Part shown: positions 13,587 to 23,400 of the stretch, piece by piece
Layout: every line of letters starts with the position of its first letter
How positions within the stretch are numbered: position 1 is the stretch's first letter
NCBI RefSeq assembly: GCF_004027225.2
Contig: NC_044277.2
Span: forward strand, 92,020,283-92,084,282
Origin: Strigops habroptila
Lineage: Eukaryota; Chordata; Aves; Psittaciformes; Psittacidae
DNA length: 64,000 nucleotides
Reading direction: 5' to 3'
Notes under the pieces: model-generated
Databases searched by the model: none
What the model saw: the letters and a program-made list of their open reading frames with translations, nothing else
Told to the model about the DNA's origin: nothing
Made by a program: the position numbers and the translations under genes

Positions 13587-13703
13587 TCATCAGCGGTAGC
13601 TCCTCCGTCACAATGATCCTAGCTGAATTCAGGCGACCTTGAACTGAAGCTTCCATTTCTCCTATCACTTTGCCAAGCCAGTCTCCTTTCTCAGGCAGAA
13701 ATC
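13587..13703 (-). other. Unidentified exon-like open block downstream of NHLRC1
   Basis: On the minus strand a pyrimidine-rich acceptor (GTTTCTGTTTCCAG) is followed at 13703 by 117 bases, exactly 39 codons, without a stop, ending at a consensus donor GTGAGT (13581-13586). The frame reads FLPEKGDWLGKVIGEME... and continues through RLNSARIIVTEE to ...PLM; read past the donor it would stop at a TAG near 13563. I do not recognise the protein. The block is 408 bases beyond the NHLRC1 stop and upstream of the candidate poly(A) signal, so it may be a fortuitous open frame in the NHLRC1 3' UTR, an exon of a non-coding RNA, or an exon of an unrecognised gene. Confidence 0.35.
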
Positions 13704-14110
13704 CTGGAAACAGAAACTGTCACTCTTATTAGTGTATCTGCTTAACAAAGAATAATGAAAACTACATGCTGGTAAACAACTGATGCATCGCTTTGCAAAT
13801 GTCATTGTTCTTCCTTGTCAAAAAGTGCCCAAAACATTTGGTTGTCAAGGCATGGAATAGTTTTAAAATGCCAAATTATTTTTATACTTGATTCATTGTT
13901 GATTACAGCCTGCAACTGCCAGGTCTTCTCCTATGGACATGCAAGAGATTCAATGTAAGTTCTGCAGGAAGCACAGCACGTTGGTCAAAGAGGACAGCTT
14001 CACTTAAAGCCCAGAAAATGTTTCCTTCCTACACACTACTAGCACCAGAACTTTGCGTGCTTTGTGGCCAAAAGCAGCTTGAACCTATAGCAGTGAGCAT
14101 CTAAACCCAT

Positions 14111-15274
14111 TCAGGTGGAGCTAAATATTTTTATTGAATGATCACCGCTGTCTAAAACAACAAGGGAGTTGTTTGCCATGTAAGTCAGTCCTACAGGATA
14201 ATAAAGCCCATGGCTAATTAGAGGGTTAAAGATGGGAAACTCCTCAGGTTTCCCTAAGCATATTACAGCCTGACTACAGATATCAGTTACTACAACATGA
14301 CCCTCTTTGTCAAAGGCCACAGCCGTAGTATATATTTTGGAAGGGAAAACAAGGTTCAGACCAAAGCTATCCATCTGGCCGACAAGATCCATCTGTGCAC
14401 TGAATATCTTCACTCGGGTGCTGCTGCTGTTCGGTCCTTGAGCTTTCAGGTGCTCTATTACCACGATAGCACCCGAGGTCTGGGAGACTGCAACCCCTCT
14501 TGGGCTGATGAGCCGAGACTGGATCATCTGACACTTCCGTAATTTCCGCGTCTTGAAGTCGGCCGTCAAGCGGTACAGAGCACCTGCCTCCGAGTCGGTC
14601 AGGATAACTTCGCTGTCCGGGGTGGCATCCAAGCCCCAGGGCAAACAGAAACCTTCCCGGACAGCCAGGACCCCCCTTCCCTCGAAATCAAAGGCCTTCA
14701 CGGAGCAGTCCCCACCATCAGTGACCACCACGTGCCCGTCTGATGTGACCGTCACATCAAGCGGGTACTTGATATCGTTGCCCGCGTCCCCCCGCTCCCC
14801 GAACTGCTGCAGGCAGGATCCACCCGGCCCAAAGACGTGGATCCTCTTCTTGCCGTCATGTGCCACTGCCAGGCGCCCCGACCTCCGGCAGGCTGCCACC
14901 CCAGTGGGGTTGACCAGCGACCCCCAGCCCCCCAGCGACAGCCGGAGTCCGAGGCCCGCGGGGCCCGGCCCGGCCGCCCCTCGGCCGCCGCTCCTGCCCA
15001 GGGCCGAGGGGATGCTGTGGCCGGCGGGGCCCAGGACCTCCAGCAGCTGCAGCAGCGGCAGGCAGTCGCTGGTCTCGGCGGAGCCGCAGGCCCGCCGGCA
15101 GAAGGGGCACTCCAGCCGCCGGCGATCGGGGCCACCTAGGGCCTCCACGCAGCCCCGGCAGAGGACGTGCCCACAAGGCAGGTTGCGCGGCCGCCGCTGC
15201 CCGCCGTGGCCGTACCGCTCGAAGCACACCCGGCACTCCAGCAGCCCCAGCTCCGCCTCATCCTCCGCCGCCAT
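14111..15274 (-). CDS. NHLRC1: NHLRC1 (malin), RING-type E3 ubiquitin ligase, single exon
   Basis: Malin is the E3 ubiquitin ligase that works with laforin (EPM2A) in glycogen quality control; loss of it causes Lafora disease in humans. The 387-residue product has an N-terminal C3HC4 RING with ligands C14, C17, C34, H36, C39, C42, C56 and C59, including the LECPFC segment that carries human Pro69. From about residue 145 come NHL beta-propeller repeats with recurring motifs such as NPTGVA, YPLDVTVT, LPWGLD and SPRGVAV, ending near SIKIF. Intronless, as in mammals. I chose the ATG at 15274 (G at -3 and +4) because MAAE matches the human start. The frame stays open to an ATG at 15454, but those 60 residues are Ala/Arg/Pro-rich CpG-island translation. 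Human malin is 395 residues, with about 12 more before the RING. Confidence 0.97.
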   Translation of the reverse strand: MAAEDEAELGLLECRVCFERYGHGGQRRPRNLPCGHVLCRGCVEALGGPDRRRLECPFCRRACGSAETSDCLPLLQLLEVLGPAGHSIPSALGRSGGRGAAGPGPAGLGLRLSLGGWGSLVNPTGVAACRRSGRLAVAHDGKKRIHVFGPGGSCLQQFGERGDAGNDIKYPLDVTVTSDGHVVVTDGGDCSVKAFDFEGRGVLAVREGFCLPWGLDATPDSEVILTDSEAGALYRLTADFKTRKLRKCQMIQSRLISPRGVAVSQTSGAIVVIEHLKAQGPNSSSTRVKIFSAQMDLVGQMDSFGLNLVFPSKIYTTAVAFDKEGHVVVTDICSQAVICLGKPEEFPIFNPLISHGLYYPVGLTYMANNSLVVLDSGDHSIKIFSST

Positions 15275-15460
15275 GCCCGCCGCAGGGAGGCCGGGCCGGG
15301 CGGCGCGGGCGGGGCGGGGCGTTGCGCAGCTGCGGCGGGCGGGCGCCCCCTGTGGGTGGGCTGCGGCGCTGCCGGCGGGGGTCCCTCCGCCCCGGGCCCT
15401 CCTCCGCGGTTCAACACCCGCCAGATCCGCACAGGCGCCCCGGTACCGCGCCATCGCACC
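14560..15460. promoter_or_regulatory. CpG island over NHLRC1 start and RING region
   Basis: GC- and CpG-dense sequence covers the first two thirds of the NHLRC1 coding region and its 5' flank, in sharp contrast to the AT-rich surroundings. It ends close to a truncated CR1 and a short unnamed repeat. The promoter of NHLRC1 should lie at about 15.28-15.48 kb. Confidence 0.8.
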
Positions 15461-15477
15461 GCCGCCAGGCTATTTAT

Positions 15478-15576
15478 CCTGCTGCAGGATAGCCATGGGG
15501 CATTTCTGTACCACCAGAGGCGCTTACTGCGTGGCCTGGCAGTAGAGAACGCTGGAAAAGACCAAATGCAGAGGTT
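15478..15576. repeat. Unnamed dispersed repeat, copy B
   Basis: Shares the ordered words 'gcatttctg..ccaccagaggc' and 'gctggaaaagaccaaat' with 12,287-12,365 in the same orientation. It begins about 205 bases upstream of the NHLRC1 start codon, so it may form part of the promoter region. Confidence 0.5.
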
Positions 15577-15629
15577 GCAATTTCAGAGGATTTCTCTCGC
15601 TGTTCTGGGAAGCTTTGGAAAATCAGAAT

Positions 15630-15735
15630 TACAGGTACTGGAAGCTGCTCTAAGGCCGCCTTGGAGCCTTCTCCTCTCCAGGCTGAACAAGCCAAATTCT
15701 CTCAGCCTGTCTTTATAGGAGAGGTGCTCTCTCTC
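15630..15735 (-). mobile_element. Short CR1 LINE fragment upstream of NHLRC1
   Basis: On the minus strand the frame reads like 'LSYKDRLREFGLFSLERRRLQ', the conserved stretch near the end of the CR1 open frame. The 3' UTR tail typical of intact CR1 ends is missing, so both ends are truncated. It lies about 360 bp upstream of the NHLRC1 start codon. Confidence 0.7.
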
Positions 15736-17041
15736 AGAAGGTGCAACGAAAATATTTACACCAATGACCAGTAGCCACTTTCCCCAAACAGGTACGTACA
15801 CACATCCTATAAGCTGCATGGGCAGCGTGTGCTTGTTCTACAAGGTGTATTTGCAGTGTATTCTCAGAGTAGCTGCAGGGTACACGCACAGCAGAGCCAT
15901 CTTACACATCCTGAAATGGCTCATCTGGCAGGTGGCATTGCTCTCACCAGGTTGTCACATACCTGGGAATCCTGTGCAGGACACTGTGGAGCATGCAGCA
16001 ACCTTGTCCCAAGCGCCTGGTCTTTCGCAGCTATCATGTATCCGCAAGCCTAAGAGAAACTTCAGTGGCTCTCACGCTGCATCTGGAAAAAATTTCTGGA
16101 TCAAGAGGAAGGAGATGCTTTAACCTGGTAGCTGCAGTACAGGCCAGCAGTGAAAATACATGAAAACAGCAGCCTCCAGCTTGCACTGGCCCCCTGGCTA
16201 CAGCCTTTCTTCTCTCTATCAACCCGCCCTTGAAGCACCAGCAGCCACAAGCAATATGGAGAGTTGCAACAGGTTGTAGCTTGGAGACTGCTGAGCTAAA
16301 ATCATCACACACACTGCGGCTCCAGGACTGCAACAATCTAAAATGCCCCATGGCTTTTACTCGCCTTCTGGTCTTGGTGAATTATAACACACTACATTGC
16401 AATTGTACCTTTCCAGCATTTTTTAAAATAAGCTGCCAAGGGCAGAAGGTCAGGGCAAGAAAGGGTTTTGAGAGCCCCAAATTTTGTATTTTTCTTTTTT
16501 TTTTAATGCAGTAGTATCCCCATGGCAGCGATAGAAGACATAAGAAGGAAGGTTTGTGTTTGGATGAACTTGCAGCAGCTCTGCAGGCTTTCTTTGAACG
16601 TTCTCACCCTACAAGCCCTGTGATGGTTTGCCTGCTTATAGCTGCGCTCGAGGGAAGGAGCAGCATACTCACGAGCAACCACATGGACATTTTCTCCCCC
16701 TACTCTCTCCTTTATTGTCATCTGGTTTGCTTCCCTCCTTCCTTCTCTTTCCTGCTCGATGGTAGTTCCCCCTTGGCAGCTGCTGCCAAGCGTTCTTGCC
16801 CACTCATTGCCGGCTCGTCACTTGACTTGCACTCAGGACTAACAGGGACGGAGAGAAGCAACTTGCGCCAGCTTCCCACCTCTCTTGCTCAGTTGCCCAG
16901 CCTGGCGTGAGGCCAGTGTCACAGTAAAGAGTATCTGAACAGCAGCTGCCACTGCTCCCAGGGCTGCCAGCCAATGAGGCCGACCTGCGGAGCACCAAGC
17001 AGACAGCACTGACGGGCAACGGCCGGAAAGGAACAGGGACA
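15736..17041. other. Spacer between NHLRC1 and TPMT
   Basis: No gene or recognisable repeat is seen. Several open frames overlap each other on both strands and have no similarity to known families. A minus-strand AATAAA at 16711-16716 could serve a longer TPMT 3' UTR. Confidence 0.5.
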
Positions 17042-17047
17042 TTTATT
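17042..17047 (-). promoter_or_regulatory. TPMT: Candidate poly(A) signal of TPMT
   Basis: AATAAA on the minus strand, about 260 bases past the TPMT stop codon. It is the first such hexamer after the stop. A second lies at 16711-16716. Confidence 0.5.
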
Positions 17048-17308
17048 TTTCCCAGCCCCAATGATATGAATTGCTATGCAGAAAAGATGTACTTTAAAAA
17101 AGCTTGTTTGTGCATGCAGTTTAACAACAGCTAGGCACATCTCGAGACAGTGAAAGCAATTATGTAGGAGAGCTGACCTGATAAGCAAAATGGACAGGCA
17201 TTTTCCTGTATGCTGAAGCCTGCTTTAAGAGTGATCCAAAACATTTCTCATTCTAAAAGGTGAGAGAAAAATAAAAGCAAGATGGGAGGTGAAGTATTTT
17301 AAGTAATT

Positions 17309-17427
17309 TTAATCAGATACAAGCTTCAGTAGATACAGCACCTCCAGAAAATAATCTAGTCCCCATTGCCTGTGTCTCTCTGAGAAGTCATCGACTTTTT
17401 CAAGATACTTTATTTCACAGTGGCTGC
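17309..17427 (-). CDS. TPMT: TPMT last coding exon
   Basis: Follows acceptor CTCCTTTTCAG. It encodes [15 protein letters not shown] and LEVLYLLK and ends in TAA at 17309-17311. Tyr240 of the human enzyme is conserved in LYLL. The C-terminus is two residues longer than in human. Confidence 0.95.
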
Positions 17428-20400
17428 CTGAAAAGGAGGAAAAAGTAACAAATTACTGAAGGATCACTGAAAAATGCAAACTGTCAAGGAAAAAAAGAAC
17501 AGTCTTATCACAGATTTCCTCATAGTCCCTAATGCAGTGGCACATATGTACTGGGGAAAGCTTTTGTACAGGGATGCAACTGTCCATGCCAATGACTCAC
17601 TGCACACAGACACCACAAGGGTCTCAGAAAGCTGTAGATTTGAAAGAAGTGCAATAACAAAGCATATCAGGAGGAACTTTTAAAATTAGATTCCCGACAT
17701 AATTCTGAGTTTCATTATTTTGATGGATTTGAGTTGTACATTTAGCATTTTCTTCATGTGGCACGTTACTTTTCTTCTATGGCTACAAAAGTACAGCAGA
17801 AACTATAGCACTCGTATGCAAAGGCCTTGTATTAAAAGCAGGTAACTGGTGATGAGATGCAGAGAAAGACAAAATGGTCAAACGGGACTAAGAGTACAGC
17901 TACAAGATCACTGAGTGCAGTATAAATTCTGGGAGAAGGAAAAGATACCAAGGGGGAAGAAAAGGCCAGTATCTGTCTCTTGGTTTTTCTTCATATACTT
18001 TGAAGAGCTGAGAATTTTCCTTGACAGCAAAATCCCTGTGGCTAAATGGCATTTGTTTTCCTCGTTATTTTCCACGACTCCACCCTTTAGATAACAAGTG
18101 AATGACTCTCTATTACTTGTCACAGGGCAATGTAGGAGCATATAAACTTGTTGATGTGTTTTGGAAAAAGTTCCCAAGGGTTAGCTGAAATATTACTTAC
18201 CAAACAGGCTTTTAATTTCAGATTCAGGAACATAAAACGGAGGGCCTGAAAGAAAATGGGTGAAGCTAATCAGAAGGAAGACACAGGAAGGAAACAGACA
18301 TTTACACTGCAGCAGGAGAGCCACAGCCCCATCACTCACAGCACCCGGCCTGCAATTGGGCCCCGGTGTGCAACACCATCTGCAGGAACCAGAAAACAAC
18401 CATGTCCAAGAACTTGTGGCACCTGATGGGCCACCAGACAGCTTCAGGTGTTGCTGCTGCATGATCTCCAGGCGGCAGCCAGGGTAGCTACATTATCAGA
18501 AGTCATAAACATGCCGTGGATACAACCACTGTCAGTGTGCTGTGTGAATCTGGCCTACAATCTCTTTATACTACAATGGCTTAATTACAGCTAAGAGCAG
18601 AATAATGTGAGAGGGGGAGCAATGAAGTAAACTATTGTTTCTTATGATAACAAACCCTTTTTTTTTTCAGGGGTAATTATGCTGAAGAGCCCAAAAGCAG
18701 CAAGAAATCTCTTTCTTTTGAGAGGTCATAATTAACAACAACAAAAATATTGTAAAATATCTCAGACTTCGGTATGTAATAAAAGCTATAAAATTAAAAA
18801 AAAACCCCAACTTTATGATTTTACAGAATTTCACCTCTTCCAAGCATATCCAGATGAGGGCAGTGGCTGTGAGAGAGGCAACATGCTGGATTGCATTATT
18901 GGGTAAACAGAGGGAAGCCAATGTTCTTGGGAGTGTTTCAAGCTCCCTAGGCCAGACAGGATGTTACTCTAAGCATTCATTCTTCCAGCTTCATTGTCAC
19001 AGCCACACTTCCAGGTTCCTTTCATTGTTAACATACCATATCTGTCCTCCACTTACCCTTAGCATGCCTGAAGGCTAGAAAGAAAGCAAATTTAGTCTCA
19101 ACATCTAAAATTTTTAACACACAGGTGTATTGGTGTGATCAGCTGACAAAGCTATGCTGACAAAAGACCCAGGGAAGATACTAATATATCTACCACATCT
19201 ATATATAAGCTGTATTAAAGCATGCAAAATCAAAACATGAACAGTGCAAAGTTCTCACCTTCGTGTTTGTTTGGATCATATGAAACTGTAACAAGGAGAT
19301 AAGAAGAATTTTCCTCCATTAGGGTGATCATCAAACTGGCATAGCTAAAAGGAGAAAGCTAAACTTTATTATTTTGTAACTGTGCAAACATTCAAGCATA
19401 GCGACTAAAATATTCAACAAAGGAGGTAATGTAATTCTCAGCAGAGACAACTTGAACTCAACTGCACAGAAACTAAGCAAAGCTTAGTTCGAATTTCACG
19501 AGCATGAAATTCATGCTACGCATGAAGCACCATATAAGGGTTACTGTTTACTTCTCATAAACAAGTATTTTTGCATGTTCATCTCAAAACTAACAGGCCA
19601 AACATAGAATTCATCTGCCACAGTCTAGAATATAGTACACAACACAGTACTGATCTTTTAAAATTATTGTGAATTCAAGACTATATATCTAATCAAAAAA
19701 CCCTTGGGGCAGGGTCAAACTGCATTTGGGTTGGCTATAGGCAAGAACGGAAAATTGGAATAAAGGGAAGTGAGGGCAGAAAGAACAATGGGAGGAGAAG
19801 CAGATGGGGTGAAAAGGAAATAATAAAATTCAGATGAGACTTGCAGCTCTGCTTCTGCTGGGTGGGAACAAACCACATATTTTCCCACCAAGAGGCAGGG
19901 CGGCTTCCTGAAGGAACCTCACAAATCTAGAGCACAGCACTCTGCGACTGCAGCTCCTGCTTGTGGTAGAGAACTCATTTAGGTCAGCCCTTTGAATGAA
20001 AGAGGACTCACTGACAAGTGGCAGGAGGAAAAATGTGTCCCTGCATACATTAAAGACAATAACAAAGCAAATTTACTAACCGTTGTCTGTCGCATGGATT
20101 CACAGCTACTAGAGCTCCTCTGTCCCAAAACCCATCAAACTTGCCAACTATTGAGCTATAGGGAGATGAGGAAAAGGCTTAAAAATACTAAAAAGACACA
20201 TTTATCTTTATTCAGTGACTTCTGTGAAGCCACAGGGATTCTCCAGCTAGCCATGCAGATTCCCCACTATCTTTTTGTTATGGTCCAGCATTTTCATGAT
20301 CCAAAACAATATGATATGGAACCCAAGAAACCCCACTAGTACATGGCCCTGCTGCGATAGCAAAGAGGTGCTGGAACTGCTCAGCATTTCCTTACAATTA

Positions 20401-23400
20401 GGGGGTGCTGAGGCAAGGCAAGGAGGCAGGAAAGTAGATTAAACACATTTGGTCTACAAGTCTGGGGTTTGGGCAATCATACACTGCACTAACATGCACT
20501 CAGCACACCAACAGTTCTTGGCCACCTTCCAAAAGCCATGCATGACTTCAAATGCAGGTTAAGGAAGGCGCCTCTTCGTTTTACTATCACTGAACTCAGC
20601 ACACCCAGTAATTTTAGACACATCAGTTCCCAGCTACATGCCCAGGACAGTTAGCTTCAGCTTGCAATTTGCTTAACGTTATAAAAGCTAAGTTACACTG
20701 CTACTTGCCTCAGTTTAAGACTGCCACAGATACTATCTATCTTTGCTCCTCGATATGCTGGCAGATGGCTACAGTGACCACCCAAAACCTGCAAATGGCC
20801 AACGCTATTGGGAAGTGCCTGTATTGATGGGTGGTAAAAGCAGTCAGGGCGACACTAGAAATAAGAGTGTTTGGGGGTGGGGGAAGGAAGAGCATTGTTT
20901 CTGATAATTATTGAAACAGGAGTTTAGAAGGTGAGGTAGTAACAATGTAAATTGCATAATTTTAAAGAAAATCTGAAATAAATTTATGTAGGAAAAAATA
21001 TGGTACGGAATTATGCAATACCTTTCTGCCTACTGGGAGGGTGTCAGAGCCCAATTGCATCACCTCTTTCCTCACTTCTGTACTGGTTTTCGCTGGGGTA
21101 GAGTTACATTTCTTAATAGCAGCTTGTATGGGGCTATGTTTTGGATTTGTGCTGATGATAATGTTGATAACACAGGGATGTTTTAGTTATTGCTGAGCCG
21201 TGCTTACACGGCATCAACGCCTTTTCTGCTCCTCACACCAGCCCACCAATGAGCAAGCTGGGGGTGCACAGTGAGAAGTTAAAAGATGACACAGCTGGGA
21301 CAGCTGATCCCAACTGGATCCCAAGGGATATTCCATATCATATGGCGTCATGCTCAGCAATAAAACTGGGTGAGAGGTTGGCAGGGAGACCTCTGCTTGG
21401 GGGCCGGCTGGGCATCAGTCGGTTGGTGACGGGCAATTGTTTCCATCTGCATCACTTGTCTGTCTTAGGTTTTATTTTCCTCTCTCTCTGCTAAGGTTTT
21501 TGGTTCCCCCCCTCCTTTTATTTTTTAAACAAAGTTTCTTTTTAATTATTAAACTGTTTTTAATTTCAACCCACCAGTTTCTTTCTTCCTTTTACTCTTC
21601 TAATTGACCCTGTCATCCTACTGGGGGGGAGTGTGCAAGCAGCTGTATGGTGCTCAGTGGCCAGTTGGGGTTAAACCTCAACTTCTTCTCCCTGCCTCCT
21701 GCTGATTTAATTGCCAAGTCTCTGGCATCTAACCTAGAAGCTGATCCCGTATTTCCCACTCTACTCTGATGAGAGACAATAACACTTTTAAGTCCTAACT
21801 TCTTTTAAACTTTGCCAAGAGTAAGCATCTAATTTAAATAACCAGCCTCTGAAATGAAAGGAGGTATTTAAAGAGACAGTTAAACATGCAATGTGCACAA
21901 GAGGGACAAAGCAAAGTCTAGTGGGACAGGTGACAAACTTGATCTTCTGAGGCTTGGAGGCTCTTCTCCTCTCTGCATAGCTGAGTCTGCTGCGTGACCT
22001 TAGGCAAGCCCCTGATGGTTTTTGCATTTGGTTTTTCTTCCCAACTTTAATCTGGTCTAACTGGAATGGTGGAAGTGCTCCTCTTGTGTGTACCTTTCAG
22101 TGTATCACTACCCAATCCTTTAGCCCTACATTAGCTCCTGCTATGTGTTTATACGGTACACAGCATGAGAGATCACAGTCTAGGTACTACTACAACTAAT
22201 AAAATTAACATGTAAAGCAAAATTCACGTGTATGCTGAAACCCCACTGGATTTAAGCAGTGAAGTTGTGCATTCCTATCCCTGCGTATGTTTAGTAGTTT
22301 CAGTTAATGCAATTTTAATTTTTTTAAAATTGCAAAGTCTAGCAGCCATAATTGTATTAGGAGGTACTATAGTTGTGTAATAGAACTGTTTTACATATGT
22401 CCCAGAGTTCTCACAAAAAGCAGTAATTCCTGTTACTCTTTAACTAGTAGACTAACAACAGTCTTTGAAATGTCTCATTCTGTCAAAGGTCAGGAGCACA
22501 TCTGAGTTCTCCTCTAATGAACGCTAGGGTAATGGAGATCAAAAGGATTTGTTAGCAGGCCAGCCTCAGCAAGAGAGAAATAAGTTTAATTTCCATAATT
22601 ACTGGGTAATTAATCAAATTGTCTGTATGTAGAAACTAGAAGAGTGTGTGCATTTTGCTAGTCATAGGCATCTGCTGACTGCTGCAGGAAATGCAGTTCA
22701 TACTTTCACCATTACTGCAACCAGTACAGAACCATGCATCCAGAACATGTATTTGCCAATCTATTTTGAAGATGACTCATTATGTACTGGGCCCAGTAAT
22801 ATGTACTGAAAATGTCATTAATTACCTACTTTTGGTTTATTTCATAGTAGTATTCCACCACGTTATGACGGAAGTTACATGTTTCACCATGCTACTTGCT
22901 ACAAAACTTAGAACTGAATTTTTCAAGAATTGCTGACAAGAAGCTTGAGCAATCCCTGGGCAACTTGTCAACTCACAGCAAGAAGGATTTATAGCAATCT
23001 GCACAGCAAGTAGCTGCACTGCAGGGGCAAGGCGGGGAAGAAATCAGGCGGTATCTACAAAGTCACATTCATACACAGCCCATCTGTTCCAAGGCACTCA
23101 CTTTGCAGGACTAGTTATATATAACACTATTCAAACCAACTGGAGTCAGCTGCACCAGAAGTCTTAGCAATGGTCTATTGTCTAAAAGACTTTGGACTCT
23201 AGTAACGAATATTGGGGTTTTTTTTCCGTTTATGCAGATGAAGATAAATAAAAAAGGAACATTAGTAAACACCATGTTCTGGTGTCCTAAACCATTACCA
23301 TTATGCCTGTACATGTGGTAGTTTTGAAAAGCTCATCCAAACAAGAATTAAGATGACCTCCTTTTCTTACTGAACAGCTATGGAACAAATGCTTGTTCCT

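Noticed and set aside
13587-13703. Resemblance of the exon-like block to a phosphofructokinase segment (FLPE...W...RLN..IIV.E)
   Set aside because: Only a few scattered residues agree, spacing differs, and no neighbouring PFK exons are present, so I do not name it.
15275-15454. 60-residue N-terminal extension of NHLRC1 from an upstream ATG
   Set aside because: The extension is Ala/Arg/Pro-rich CpG-island translation and has no counterpart in mammalian malin; the ATG at 15274 has a strong context and matches the known start.
14553-15545. 330-codon open frame on the plus strand opposite NHLRC1
   Set aside because: It is the complement of the GC-rich NHLRC1 coding region, where stops are rare; its Ser/Pro/Arg-rich text has no similarity to known proteins.
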